Source: Saccharina japonica (taxonomy: Eukaryota > Sar > Phaeophyceae > Laminariales > Laminariaceae). Taken from it: a stretch of DNA of 64,000 bases. The stretch is from NCBI GenBank assembly GCA_008828725.1, contig MEHQ01001672.1, positions 19,010 to 83,009 on the forward strand, in the 5' to 3' direction. Below, one piece after another: positions 1-11,883 of the stretch; position 1 is the stretch's first letter; the number at the start of each line of letters is the position of its first letter. The position numbers and the translations under genes were made by a program. The notes beneath the pieces are model-generated. The model was not told the origin of the DNA and made no database searches. It saw only the letters and a program-made list of their open reading frames with translations.

Positions 1-219
1 GCAGTAAATGTACCTAGTATATTGTACACTTTTAATCGACACGTGGATAATACACGAAACAAGTCAATGTCCCCGTCTCCAACAAAACTGCCGTGAAGAA
101 GTGTATCGTGCAGGGGCCCTGGTGGCTCTAGTCATTTCATCATCTCGGGTTCGGGACCCACGTTAATGCGATTCTCGCATGGCGCAGGGTAGCCTACATC
201 TTCTGTTTTCCCATATAAA

Positions 220-345
220 CCCCTTTAGTGCGGTACCGCACTAAAGTGGGACTCATTTTAGTGTGGGGCCGCACTAGACCGGTATGGGGCGGGGTCCCAT
301 TATAGTGCTGTTGTGGTCGCCTGACGACCAACCGCCCTAAAGGGG
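220..345. mobile_element. Small TIR element (MITE-like)
   Basis: The left end CCCCTTTAGTGCGGT (220-234) is the near-perfect reverse complement of the right end ACCGCCCTAAAGGGG (331-345), with one mismatch. A perfect 16-bp palindrome AGTGCGGTACCGCACT lies just inside the left end. The size (about 126 bp) and lack of coding capacity fit a non-autonomous DNA element. No target duplication could be fixed, so the superfamily is unknown. Related CACTATAG / AGTAGTGCC motifs recur at 51.7 and 57.1 kb. Confidence 0.45.
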
Positions 346-825
346 GATCTCCACTGTACATAAAACGAAACCAGCACAACAATCCCAGCAGGGAAATATA
401 TTTTTGCCCCGGTATACCGTTTTATGGCAAAAACCCATATACATTTCTGACGTATATGTTATGGCTCATGTTACCGGGTGGAAGCCGCACAGACAGTCTA
501 TAATCCAGCACGCGTTTCGAGGGTTGGATGTGTACTCGCACTAACATTTCATTGTGGCAGGTCAAGATCTAGATGATCTACTACTACTATTCGTAGTATA
601 TTTGTATCAAAGCCCGGGTCGTATCGTTGTCACCATCGACTGTCCCACGAAGGGGAAGCCTTACCGACACGGAAACATACAAGCATCATCTCAGATCATA
701 TTACCTCTCCACACAATACAACACCCCCAATATCCTCATACCAGTATCGAGCACCGCGCACCACAAACAGCCCCCATACTCGGTGCGATATACGACAGGT
801 CCCGAACGACTGGTTTTATCACAGA

Positions 826-985
826 TTGCCAGGTAAAACGGCACATCTCAAACCCCCGTCATAAATCGTTGCCAAGGTAAAACGGCAATCTCAAGTTCGG
901 TACAAAATAATTGCCAAGGTAAAACGGCAATCCCAACTTACATCTTGAAAAAAACTGCCAACGTAAAACGGCAATCCTAATCCAA
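826..985. repeat. Tandem repeat around GGTAAAACGGCA
   Basis: Four spaced copies of a motif close to TTGCCAAGGTAAAACGGCAA occur about 43-46 bases apart, with variable sequence between them. Each core is an imperfect palindrome (TTGCC...GGCAA). It is a short degenerate minisatellite. Confidence 0.6.
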
Positions 986-1539
986 AATTTCCCAATATCG
1001 ATTCCAGTATAGATCTCCTAAAATAATGCGAGAAAATAACTACGGCAAGGGAAAATCCAACAAACGAGAGCAGGCGAAAAAAGTACAACATCACCTGCAG
1101 CGCAGATATTTGACGACAGTTGTTATCCTGGTCCGCCCCTTGCAACCATACATCCTTCGTAGCACAAAGAACCGCACGTGTAGTATTGTACAAAAGTATA
1201 AACACAGCAGTGTTTTAGCTATGGAGAATGAATACGGACTTGCTTCGTAAGTCTCGGGTCCCACTCAAGGTTGACTATAAGGTTCTTCGAAAGAACGAGA
1301 GACACTCACTTGATTGTCACTGTCGCTACACTGACGAGGCTCGTACGTATCTGCCTCTCGCACCCTACTACTATACCTACGTGGCAAATTCCCCGTTATA
1401 ACGACCGGCGTATCAACGTACCCCCTACCACCTCGCAACGAGCGCTGCAGCTTGCCTTGTCTAAGGGTAGGAGACCTGAAGCACATCTGCACAACCCCGG
1501 CCGCAAACCAATCCCCCAAAAGGCGAGTGTGAGTCCCTT

Positions 1540-2070
1540 CGTTTGATAGGCTTCCCCTACGAGGGAGCAAGACAACTCCCGCCACAAAACACATACATTC
1601 CCTCGACCCCGACTTTTCGCTGACGCTCAACGGCTATGTCGCCAAATGCACACCGAACTTCGGTCCCAACTATTGTATACTACCTACCTGCTACGTGATA
1701 GCGTGTCCGAGGATGACCCACATACTATACATCCCGAACTGTATACTCGAAGTAGCACGCAATGACTTGTCCGAGGCTGTCTAATACTCGTCCCATGCGA
1801 GTCCCTTCCTCTGACAATAATTTTCTTACGGTGGAGCACGACAACTTCCGCCACAAAGTGCATTTCCCCCCCGCCCCCGCCCCCGACTTGTCGCTAACGC
1901 TCAACCGACTATACACCAACGAAGCATGTGGAATTTAGCCCCCCAACTGTATACCACGTAAATAGCGAACCCGAAGAAGTCCCACCGACTGCCTTCCTCA
2001 ACTTTTGATCGCGTGGTAGCTTGCCCGAGTCTGTCCAACATCTGTCCCATTCGCGTCTCTTCATTTGCCA
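1540..2070. repeat. Diverged tandem repeat, period about 280 bp
   Basis: Segments around 1550-1640 and 1830-1925 share GGAG-CA-GACAACT-CCGCCACAAA and the C-rich CGACTT-TCGCT-ACGCTCAAC stretch. Segments around 1740-1815 and 1960-2055 share a CTTGTCCGAG / GTCCCAT-CGAGTC block. Together these suggest two or more old copies of a unit near 280 bp. No coding capacity is evident. Confidence 0.45.
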
Positions 2071-2723
2071 AAGCTCCCCCTCAGACCAACTACGACGACA
2101 AATGATTTTTAGGCTTTCTGAGAACTGAGTTTTTAGGCCGAAAATTCGCGTTTTGGTAACGCCTCTACTGCAGAGACCGGGACAAAATCAGCGCAGCAAA
2201 AAAAGGCTCTGTCGTTTCGTACAACAATAGAAACAAGGAATGCCCGGGTGAACTGAGTGAACCATAGCACCTCTATCATTATACCACGGCGACAACAGAC
2301 CCAACACCCCCCCCCCCGTCTCGTCTACCACCACCATATCGTGTATTACATGCTGTAGGTATACATGTACGACAACAAATACAACGGCAACGACCACGAA
2401 CAAGAGCCACAACCAATGGTTAACGATCGTCAGTGGTTGTCAGTCAAACCACAACGACCACAATCAAATGGTTGACTGACGGTTACCATTTCTGAGGTGG
2501 TTACGTTTATTTGGCTGATCATGTACAAATGGCTACATGCAAAAGAGTCGGGACACAGCGCGACCCACACCACCATAGGAATTGAAAATATGATGGGCGC
2601 GAGTACGGGTGAGTTTAAGATTTGCGCCCTCCCGAGTATATTATACCTTGGGTAAGGTAGTGCCGAATGGTACAAGTGTACCTATTCGGAAGTACGGGGT
2701 ACACTAAGTAAACTATGCAGTAC

Positions 2724-3027
2724 TGTTGATTGTGCTAAATAATACGACGGAGATGATCCATTTTATAGTAGGGAGTTCCATATATCGATGAGGCATTATG
2801 TGTAAGGGAGAAATCTGCATGGAGCGGCGGATATATTGCGGGTGAATGGGACGTTTCTTGTCTGGCAGCTTGCGGGGTTATGTCGTTTGATGCTTCGTCA
2901 TGAGCTGTCACTCGACAGCTCGATAATAATACCAGGTACAAGATAAGAGTTTATGTGTCACTGCTGTCTTGAGTCACCACGACACGCTCCTCTGCCAACT
3001 ACGTACACCTTTAGAGATCGATTGACA
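2724..3027 (+). repeat. Left LTR of copia element
   Basis: It starts TGTTGATTGTG and ends GATTGACA, so it has TG...CA ends. It matches the right LTR over its length with scattered substitutions and small indels, for example through CATTATGTGTAAGGGAGA and GGACGTTTCTTGTCTGGCAG. The divergence indicates an old insertion. The bases after it (3028-3111) show no clear tRNA primer site. Confidence 0.8.
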
Positions 3028-3111
3028 CACTATTAATAGTGAGCCGGTGATCTTCTACTGGTACAAACGTAGTCCCGGCCAGCCTAGAGAGGCGGGAACT
3101 AGCTCCTAGCG

Positions 3112-4650
3112 ATGCCTGGATCAGAAGAGCCTAGCGTGGACGCAAACGTCGTGGCAGAGGAGGAGTTACGAGACATTATATAATATATCGAGAACCTGCA
3201 GAGGACAGCGGATCAGCAGAGGCTGCGCGCCCAGAGGGACGCACTTCTCGCAGAGGCGGGAAGGGGGGCCGGTGGGGAGAGGAGAAAAGAAGGAGCTGCG
3301 AGGAATGCAGCATCGACGACTACTGTGCCAACACCTAGGCAAGGAGCTCAAACAGGCACGTCGCACGTTTCCCTTTCCCACCCTAGTTTAACTCAATCGA
3401 GACCCTCCAAGTTGGATAACGTAGAAGCCCACTTTGGTATGTGGCGAAGTAAGTTTTAGGCTTACTTGTCGTCGTTCGGTTGCCTGCACGTCTTCAAGGC
3501 GACAGCCAACCCAGTGATGGTAGGTGAGACGAATGTATCTAAGGAGGAACTGGAGATGAGACACACGGCGCAGGAGATTTTGGATGCGCGGTTTGCGTAT
3601 GGTGTGATGATGGAAGCGATGACAGGATACGCTATTGTCGAGTTTCGCATGCAGCAGGCCGTGTCACCAAGTGGTGCATGGCAAGAGTTGGAGAATTATT
3701 ACATGCCAAGGACCGTTGCAGCAATCCACAGACTCAAGAGGGAATTTGAGACCATACGAATGGTAGAGGGGGAAGACCCCCTGTTGTTTCTCGGCAGGGT
3801 AGACCAGGCGGCGGGCCAGTTGGCCATGCTAGACTGCGGAAAGAGTGTTGAGGAAGTGAATAGACACATCGTGAACAACCTTTCCTCGCTTTACACGATA
3901 CAAAGCAAGACAATCCTTTCCCGCCCGTCCATCCCTCTGTCCGAGATCGATGAGATCATCCTTGACGCGTATGCGAATGACAGGGTTCAGAGGGAGATGG
4001 AAACTAAGGCGCTGGCTGTGAAGGGGGTGGGAGATCCGCATGCCTTGTACGCCGGAGCTGATCAATCCTTCGGTGGAGGAGGTGCGGGTTCAGGCGGAGG
4101 ACTGAGGAACAACAAGAGAGGCGGGAGGTTCAAGGGTGCTCAGCAGCAGCAGCAGCAGCAACCTCAGCAGCAGCAGCAGCAGCAGCAGCCCCAACAGCCC
4201 CAGCAGTGGCCCCAGCAGCAGCAACAACATCGTCGCCCGAAGCAAAACGGTGGCGGTGGCGGTAGGGGTGGAGCTGCACCGCAGGGCATAACTCGCCCCC
4301 AATGGCGTTGGGATGCGTCGGCCTGCAGGTACCGTTGGGATGACTCTGGTGCAAACCCGTTCGGTACCGGCGGGCAGGTTCCGCCAATGGGCTGGGTACC
4401 TACTTAGCCGCCGCGTGGGGTTATGCCCCCGATGCCCCCGCCGCCGGTTAGTGCTCCGACCGGCTGGGGTCCCCCACCGGGAGGTACGCCGAGGAGGGGC
4501 AAGGGGCTTTGCTTTCGCTGTAACCGGCCGGGTCACTTTATCGCAGAGTGCCCGGTTGTCCCCGCGCACATGAATGTCGCGATTCTGTCTGCTGCCCCCC
4601 AACGCCCCTCGATGTACTACGGTGGTGGCTGGCTGCAGGAGACACCCTAA
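3112..4650 (+). pseudogene. copia gag remnant with polyQ tract and zinc knuckle
   Basis: One frame, starting from the ATG at 3112, carries a copia-type gag. It is interrupted by stops at 3181, 3457 and 4405 and ends at 4648. Residues read from about 3466 give a capsid-like helical region. A glutamine-rich tract follows (about 4140-4250) and then a Gly/Pro-rich linker. A clean CCHC zinc knuckle, C-x2-C-x4-H-x4-C, lies at about 4510-4551 and would bind RNA. In an active element gag packages the RNA. Here the stops make full-length protein impossible without suppression. The same frame runs on into protease and integrase, so the ancestor probably had one gag-pol frame. Confidence 0.8.
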
Positions 4651-7600
4651 CCCTACGACAGTGGTGGGTATACCTCAGCCGGAGCTTCCCCGCCTCAGCC
4701 TTCCTCGAGCTCTTCCCCTGACCTGGCGAACAACGGCAGCTTTGCGTCTACGTTCGACCCGCATCTTCTCACCGCGCAGTTTGTGCAGTCAGGCAAGGCT
4801 CGTAGTCATGATTATTTCCGGGGGGATAAGAAGGAAGAGTGGGTAGCGGATTATGGTGCTACTTTTCATGTGACGGGTAACCCCTTGGGTATGGTAGAGT
4901 GTTCCCCCCCTTCCCCCGGCAGGAGCAGTTTGGTCGTCGGTGACATGAGGTCACTGAAGGTTGCATGTTTTGGTAGTACCCCGATGGTGATGCACAGTCA
5001 GCAGGGTGACGTAGAGGTCAAGCTGTTGGGCGTAGCGTATGTACCCGGTGTGCGCTTCAACCTGTTCTCGCTCCACGCGGTAATGGCGAAATGCCTCGTC
5101 ACGCTCAATGCCGATGGAGCTCATTTGTTGGGTGGGGGTTTGTATTTCATGCGTAGGGACGCTGGTTCGTACATTGAGGTTACACGGATTGTTGAGACCA
5201 CTATCGCTACCACTGTGTTGCCCCCCGATAAGACGAGGAGGATCCATATTAACGATCTCCATGTTTCCCTTGCCCACTCCCATGCTGATATGCTTCGTGA
5301 GATGCCCCGCCAAAGGGGCATTAAGGTTTTTGGAGAGTTGGTTTCGTGTGCCGGATGCTCAGAGGCGAAGGGGAGGAGGATGGCGGTGCCGTGGACGACC
5401 GAGTGCCGCTCCACCTGGCCTCTGGAGCGTCTTTTCGTGTACCTGTCGGGAAAGCAGCCTACGTCTGCAGAAGGTGCCGAGTACTTGATGATGGTCGTGG
5501 TCGGTTACTCGCGGCTGGTATGGCCGTATTTCTTGCGCCGGAAGTCCGACGTCCCGAAAGTCTTCGCTGGTTTCCTCGCCGACATCAACGCCAAAGGTCG
5601 CACGTCCGTACGTGGAGTGCCTTCGCTCCGACAACGGCACCGAGTTCGTCAAAGCAGAGTTCGTGGCCATGCTCAACCACTACGGCATTTGGCGCGCGCA
5701 CTCGCCCGTCGGCTCCCCGTAGCATGATGGCGTGGTCGAGCGCTGGATAGCTACGACGCTGGAGTTTGCGATGGCGTCACGCCTGGAGGACCCTCGACTG
5801 TTCGGAGACGCGAGGCTGCCGCCGACGCGGCCCCTCTGAGCCGAGGCTTGCAAGTACGCGAGCGACGTCATCAACATGACGGCGAGGGCGAGAGACAAGC
5901 CGGACGTGCACTCACCATACCGGCGTTTCTACGGGAAGTCACCGTTTGCGCGGCTGCTCCCGTTCTTGAAGCCGGGCTACCACCACGTGAGGAGGCCCCT
6001 GAAGACGGGACCCAAGACGGAGCCCTGCTTTTACCTCAACAGCGGAATACATCACGCCGCAGACTGCTGCAAGATCTTGCTGCTGTCTGGCCAGAGGTCG
6101 TACTCCCGCTACGTTACTTGGGAGCACCCAAGGCTGCCGTGTGTGGGGTTACTGCCTTCGGAAGAGGAGTGCTCTCCGCCGCCGCCGTCGTCGCCGTCCC
6201 CGGGCATGCCGGAGCCTCTGGGAGGCCCCGGCGTACGGTTCGACCAACCGTCGCCGTCCCCGGGCACACCGGAGCCTCTGACAGGCCCCGGCGTACGGTC
6301 CGACCAACCGTCACCGTCCCCACTGCAGCCGCCGTAACCGCCGCCATCACCGCCGCTGCCGCCGTCACCGCCGCTGCCACCGCCGCCGCCGTCACCATCG
6401 TCACCGCCGCCGCCGCCGCCGTCATTGCCACCGCCGCCACCACAGCAGTCACCGCAGCCATAGCTTTCACAGTGTGCTGCCCGGGAGCTGGGTAGCTATA
6501 ACCCAGGCCCGGAGGATGGCGACGTACAGAGAGGCCGGACTAGGGGGGAGACTGTGAGGCACCAGGGGCTGGGTGGCCACACCCCGGGTCCGGAGGATGG
6601 TGATGTGCAGAGGGGTAGGACAGAGGGGGGGAAATGCGCGACACCGAGAAGCTGTGGGGCATGGACTGCTGTCGTTGATGGCAGCAAGGGAGGGTATAGG
6701 TCATATACTCTTCCACCAAGCCCCGTCGTACGAGAATCCCTCCCTTCCCGCACGCCCGGCGAGCGAGCTTTCTAACGCCGACCTCGTATGCTGAAGCGTG
6801 TACGGACGAGTATTCGGCCATCTGGAGGCAGGCGATGGAAAAGAAGTACCACGGGTTGGAAGACGCGGGGACGTTTGGAGCGACATAGCAACCAAGCGGA
6901 CTGTCATCTCGGCGAAGTGGGTGTTCGCCTGGAAATCCAACGAGCACGGCGAGGTGGTTCGGGCGAAGGCGAGACTGGTGGCACGAGGTTTGAAGCAGCG
7001 TGAGGGTATTGATTTTTTTGAGACTTTTGCCCCCACCCCTGCGGCGTCTTGTTTTGTTCGGTGGGTGCTATGGCGTGCGAGTTGGGTTTGGATTTGTGTC
7101 ATTTTGATGCTGAGCAAGCGTTCGTTCAGTCGAGTTTGGAAGAGGAAGTTTTTATGAGACTACCCCCCGGTTGCGGCGAAATGTCTGGTAAGGTAGTCAG
7201 GTTGAACCGCAGTCTCTACGGCTTGAAGCGAGCGTCGAGGTCGTGGCACAATCACCTACTCACTCACATGAAGAGTCTTGGATTTGAGCAGAGCACAGCT
7301 GATGCGTGTGTCATGCGATTGATCGAGTCGGGCTCTGTCTCCATAGTAACAGTAGTTCATGTGGATAACATTTTTGCGGTACGACCCAAGGCCAGGTGCG
7401 ATTAGTTATATGAAGATCTGAACCGTGTCGTTCCGATTACCAACCTCGGTGAGTTGCGGTGGTATCCTGGTTGTCGTTGTTTTAGGGATTGGGACGCTGG
7501 TACTTTTACGATTTCGCTGCAGACTTTCGCTGAAAATACCGCGGCAAGGTTTAATGTTAGTTCTGGGAGGAGTAACCCACTTTCGACTGGTCTGAAACTC

Positions 7601-8314
7601 GAGTAGTTCGATTAAGATGAACCCGTGGGTGACTGGCCTTTTCGCGAGTTGGTGGGGTGCTTGATGTGGCTTGCGAACCAAACACGACCGGATATTACGA
7701 ACGCGGTGCGAGCGGTAGCGAGGTACGCGAGTAAGCCGACGGAGGTACATTGGAAGACAGCGATTGGCATTTTAGAGGACGTGTTTTGTACGAGTGATTT
7801 CGGCATTACGTTCCAGAGAGGAAATGGCCTTGAGCTGGTAGCATTTGCGGACGCAGACTATGCTAGCAAGGTCACTGACAGGAGGTCAATTTCCGGTGGG
7901 GCTATATTGTGTGCAGGGGCGTGTGTGTGCTGTTTTTCGAGGACGCAGAAATGCGTTACGCTCCCGACCACTGAGGCCGAGTATGTAGCACTGGCAGACA
8001 CCATTAAAGAGGCTATGTTCGTGCGGTATGTGTGGAGTTTTATCTTTCCAGGTTTTGGGGAGACTTGCATTACAGTTTTCGAGGATAATGAGGGAGCAAG
8101 GCACCTGGCCCAAAACCCAGTGTATACGTCGAAATCGAAACACATCGATGTGCGACACCACTTTTTGCTGGAGCTTGTTTTTAAAGGGAATTTTGGTATT
8201 GTCCATGTAGAGTCGGAGGAGAAACATGCAGACTTCTTGACGAAGCCACTCAATAACGCGGCTTTCCACTACCACAGAAGGTTTCAGATGAACATTGATG
8301 CGTCTTCGAGATAG
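4651..8314 (+). pseudogene. copia pol remnant: protease, integrase, RT, RNase H
   Basis: Protease is recognisable at about 4840-4880, but its catalytic DSG is DYG. A GAG-pre-integrase segment with a histidine/cysteine finger follows near 5250-5390. The integrase core runs to about 5800. Its first catalytic aspartate appears lost, while the second (SDNGTEF) and the glutamate (GVVERW) survive in another frame after a shift near 5610. Stops occur near 5720 and 5837. A GCC-rich trinucleotide tract (6340-6460) separates it from reverse transcriptase (from about 6890), which changes frame near 7050. The RT active site reads HVDN instead of YVDD. RNase H (about 7840-8290) keeps FADADYA, EAEYVAL and KHIDVRHH. 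This is a dead copy. Confidence 0.85.
6340..6465 (+). repeat. GCC-rich trinucleotide microsatellite
   Basis: A run of GCCGCC / ACCGCC triplets lies between the integrase and RT remnants of the copia element. It encodes only Ala, Thr and Val runs in any frame. It probably grew from the proline-rich linker of pol. Confidence 0.7.
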
Positions 8315-8879
8315 GAGGTTTCATGTTGGTTTTAATTTCGGGTACTTTGGTTTGAACACCAGGTTAATTATTTGGGAAGGAGTGTGAATGATATCTCGCA
8401 TTACCGTCACGATCTGTGAATCTATGGCGGGAGTAGGGGGTGAAAGGAGACTTTTATCCGGGGGGACGGGGTCCCTCGCGATCTCTGACATTATATGTTT
8501 TTCTTAGTCTTTATTTTTTTGGTGTGACCACAACAGTGCCATATTTTCCATGACTGCAATTGTTTCCGTCTGAGATTGTGGGAAAGGTTTTCACTTATTG
8601 TCGGGATGAGTTTCCTTTTGATATTAAAAAGTTTTGACTTGATAGTTCGAAGACCTGATTTAAGGTTTTGAAGGTTTGATTTGCGGAGTTTGATTTTCGA
8701 TTTGGAGATTTGATGAACTTTCAGTTATCAGCTTCATTTTTGGTTTTCGAGTTTGCACTTCAGAGTATGATAAGAGTTCATTATGAGTTGCGATATATTC
8801 ACCCTGCTTTGTTGTGCCTTGTCATGCACAAAGCAGGGGGGAAGACATTTATATGGTCGTATATATTGAGCAGGGGGGA
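8315..8879. other. 3' untranslated part of copia element
   Basis: AT/T-rich sequence lies between the RNase H end and the right LTR, without coding signal, and ends with a G-rich polypurine stretch (about 8868-8878) that would prime plus-strand synthesis. Confidence 0.6.
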
Positions 8880-9176
8880 TGTTGATTGTGGTAAAGAATA
8901 CGATGGGTATGATCCATTTTATAGTAGGGAGTTCCATATACCGATGAGGCATTATGTGTAAGGGAGACATCTGCATGGAGCGGCGGATATATTGCGGGTG
9001 AATGGGACGTTTCTTGTCTGGCAGCTTGCTGGATTATATCCTTTGATGCTTCGTCATGAGCTGTCACTCGACCGCTCGATAATAATACAAGAGAAGAGTT
9101 TCTGTGTTACTGCTGTCTTGAGTCGCCACGACGTGTTCCCCTGCCAACTACGTACACCTTTAGACATCGATCAACA
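8880..9176 (+). repeat. Right LTR of copia element
   Basis: It starts TGTTGATTGTGG and ends CGATCAACA, so TGTTGAT...ATCAACA forms a short terminal inverted repeat. It is homologous to 2724-3027 with scattered differences. Confidence 0.8.
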
Positions 9177-9477
9177 AAAGCACAACAACAACGCGATGAA
9201 CACGACCTCAACATTCTACCGCCGCCGCCGCCACTGCCGCCCCCTCAACTGATCCTAAGTCATAAACAAATCAATCTTTAACAGTCGATGTTCCTGGTGT
9301 CGGGTCGGGAGTACATTATACAGCAGTAGAAGAGGAGTTCGTCGTATGATACAGGAGCGCACATGATGGGCATCATCAGCGGATCGGATCGACATGATGT
9401 ATGTACGTGTACAGCAGCAGTATTGGTAGTATACGCCATGCTGATACGTAATATATAATTGGAGGAAACGAGGGACC
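9177..9477. other. Unassigned spacer
   Basis: CAACAACAAC and CCGCCGCCGCC microsatellites, then unremarkable sequence. No gene, RNA or mobile element could be supported. Confidence 0.5.
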
Positions 9478-11170
9478 ATGTGTGTGTTGTCTTCACATTA
9501 AAGCCGTTATTTCTACCCAACCACATCAGTACACCCAGTGTCTGTCCTGATTTCCAATCCTAGAGAGATGCAAATTATGTGGCCACAGACTGTGAAACAG
9601 AGAAAAAACAAAATAAAATATACGCGAATGAATGGGTAAAGCACGTAAAATGCTAACGTACCGGGTACGAAAACACAACGACACGAGCCGAACCAAAAAA
9701 TAAGAACAAAAAGACAAATAAAAACGAATTATGAAATGAAACATAATACAAATGACGCAGGGAGACATAAGCGCCCCTAGAAGAAAAGCACACGTGCCCA
9801 AGAGGAACATATAACTGCTGCACGGGCGAGGCAACACGAAGAAGAGGAAGACACCGACCGGCATAGCCGGGAACAAAGGGAGAAACAAGATACAAAGCAA
9901 GACAGAAGACACGAGAGAGGAAAATAGTAAAATCGTTCTAAAGGCGATGATAATAACAAGTTCCCGTCTCTGCTACCAAAACCGATACGGGGACCATGTC
10001 ACACCTTTTGCCATCTCCTTCCTACTCTCATCAAGAACGGTGTCAAGAGCCGGTACTACCTCTGCCGCGCCCCCCCCAGTGAACAACTCAACAAGAAGCA
10101 AACGAACAAAATAAAACAAATCATATAATTCAAGGGCTAGTCGAGCCGATACCTTGCCGCACGATCTACCATTTCATTTCTGCATTCGTCAACAGCTTTA
10201 TCAGTACGGCCGCCCCCCCCCCCCCCCCCCTCCCCCCTCCTTATCGCCTCTCTTGTCGTCCTCAGCTGCTGCATGCCGTAGCCAGCCTCCTCTCCGCTTC
10301 GGCCCTGTGCCACCTCGCCAAAAAATGGTCCGCCGCCTCAACGATCCCCCGATACCACACTCCACTCTTCTTAGCCGCCCTCGGCCATAACACCGTCTCT
10401 GCTCCGAACAGTAAAGGGGGGCTTTCTGTGGAGCCTTCTGTCGCTCGAAAACCCTGAGGCCATCCGCTAGACATTGTGCCCAGTTCTTTCCTGGTTAATC
10501 AGATCCCGGGTTCGTCCCACCGACGATCGTCCCAAACATCACCCGCCTGGTCAGCCGCTCATTGGTCGTGCGCTGTACGGCCCCCGCAAAGAGGAGGCGT
10601 CTTTTGCGGATGGTCGTCTCAACGCTCTCGCATTGTGCCTTCTTGAGAGCCTTGGCGTACGACATGAGGTAGTCGGTGCGTTGTCGGCGCTGGAAACCAA
10701 TGATCCGTAGGAGGAAGTTGTGGTGTGCCGTTCGGAGCTCAGCGAAGTGCTCCTGGCCAAGGGTCCGCGTCACACACCCGTACAGCAGTGTCGCCATCAC
10801 CTCGGCCTTTAGCATGCGCACCTTTAGAAGAGTGAAAGGGGCATCCTCCATATCGTACAGCTGCCGCTTGAACCGATTGTAGCATGGCCTTGCGAGTCGG
10901 GTGCGTCGTTTGATCTCTGGCATAATGTCCGCGCTTGCCACGACAAGACCACCAAGGTACAAAAACTGCATCGCCTGTTTATACCTCTGGCCCGCTGCTT
11001 CGATGACGAGCGGTGAGGCCCGGAGTGCCTGGTTTGGTGCCCGTAGCGGCATAGTCTCCGTTTTTTTTTCTGATACGGTGAGACCAGCTGCTTCGAAAAC
11101 GGTCACAATAACGATCATCATCTTCGCAAGCCCTTCCGCCGACCATGAAATCGAATAAACAAACAAGAAA
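9478..11170 (-). mobile_element. 5'-truncated RTE/L1-type LINE
   Basis: Read on the minus strand, this is the 3' part of a LINE: the RT thumb and C-terminus (11166-10495), a further C-terminal or 3' region (10490-10140), and a 3' UTR ending at about 9478. The end matches the 3' ends at 29.87, 35.88 and 49.83 kb, including AATGTGAAGACAAC followed by a short CA-rich tail. The element is cut at its 5' side near the RT active site, as is typical for target-primed insertion. Truncated relatives occur at 28.26-29.88, 35.00-35.96 and 49.83-50.18 kb. Confidence 0.75.
10495..11166 (-). pseudogene. LINE reverse transcriptase, C-terminal fragment
   Basis: The open frame of about 223 residues matches the part just after the RT catalytic motif in RTE/L1-type LINE proteins. 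An E-AAGLTVSEKKTE segment is followed by a hydrophobic YLGG motif, a KRRTRLA stretch, and the ML-AEVM-TLLYG / LRTAHHNFLLRI region typical of the thumb. The neighbouring frame immediately upstream reads WADKGLFLV, which may be a degenerate YADD motif behind a frameshift. Palm motifs A and B and the endonuclease are absent, so this is a dead 3' fragment. The family assignment rests on these motifs read by eye. Confidence 0.75.
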
Positions 11171-11249
11171 CAGACCTTTGTCCGCCCAAATCAAATTTCC
11201 AAGACGATTACAGGGCGCTGGCTTCTTGATGGTTTTTCACTGCGTGGCA

Positions 11250-11851
11250 GGGCATTAATTAGGTGTTGCAGTATTGCGCTGGCGCAACATTTGGTCAAAA
11301 TAAACGTTTAGCGCAACAGCAGTCGCCACGAGGCTGTTTGCGCGCAGCGCAACATGCGTTTTTGGGCGCGCAACATTTTCGCCGCACGTGAAAAACAAAA
11401 TGCGCGTTTATTTCTCGCCGGAGGCTGCCGGGGACGAGAAACAAAATGGGGGTATTTTTTTCTTAATAATTTCTGTCGTAATTGAACATCTTTTAGACCC
11501 CTTGTCCTGTTCGCCATAGTCGAAAACAAAAATCAGGCACCTTTTTTTGCTATTCGCCGTAGGTTCTTATTCTTTTTGAGATACCATTTTCTATTCACTG
11601 TAGCCAAAAATAGGTTACAAGGCTTTTAACTTACTTACTACGTAGTTTTGAGGCGTAAATTCGCGCTTAGGTCGCATTTTTTTCGCCCCCGGCGGGCCTC
11701 CGATGGCCCTCCGGGAGCCATCCCGGGGGCCCCCGGGGGGGGCTCCGGGGGCCCCGGCGGGGGACTTGCGCGCCTGCGGCGCGCAACACGCGCCGCAGGC
11801 GTGTTGCGCTGCGTGCAACAGACGCCGAACCACTATTAATAATTAATGCCC
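11250..11851. mobile_element. TIR element with GCGCAAC repeats (copy 1)
   Basis: The ends are a perfect 12-bp inverted repeat: GGGCATTAATTA at 11250-11261 and TAATTAATGCCC at 11840-11851. The interior carries many GTTGCGC / GCGCAAC motifs near both ends and a G/C-rich block (11690-11770). No transposase is visible. A second copy starts at 38790 and aligns through the same landmarks (CAACATTTGGTCAAAATAA, TTCGCCGTAG, TTTTGAGGCGTA). A target duplication is not clear (GCGTGGCA left, GCTGTGCA right), so the superfamily is open. Confidence 0.65.
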
Positions 11852-11883
11852 AGCTGTGCAGTGAGACCAAACGTTATCGTACC

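Larger units (their letters stand above)
1..2723. other. Gene-free left flank with degenerate repeats
   Basis: No convincing coding region is present: open frames are short, lack recognisable domains and overlap on both strands. The stretch holds a small inverted-repeat element (220-345), a short tandem repeat (826-985) and two or three diverged copies of a longer unit (about 1540-2070). The last 700 bases before the copia LTR show nothing I recognise. Confidence 0.6.
2724..9176 (+). mobile_element. Decayed Ty1/copia LTR retrotransposon
   Basis: Two related LTRs (2724-3027 and 8880-9176) bracket gag and pol remnants in the order gag, zinc knuckle, protease, integrase, reverse transcriptase, RNase H, which is the Ty1/copia order. 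The body carries in-frame stops and several frame changes, and catalytic residues are lost, so it is not autonomous. A purine run (AGCAGGGGGGA) just before the right LTR fits a polypurine tract. The five bases outside the LTRs (AGTAC left, AAAGC right) do not match. The target duplication has therefore decayed, or the ends derive from recombination. Confidence 0.9.

Noticed and set aside
2724..9176. An intact, potentially active copia element
   Set aside because: In-frame stops, frameshifts, loss of the protease DSG, an integrase aspartate and the RT YVDD, plus diverged LTRs, show that it is dead.
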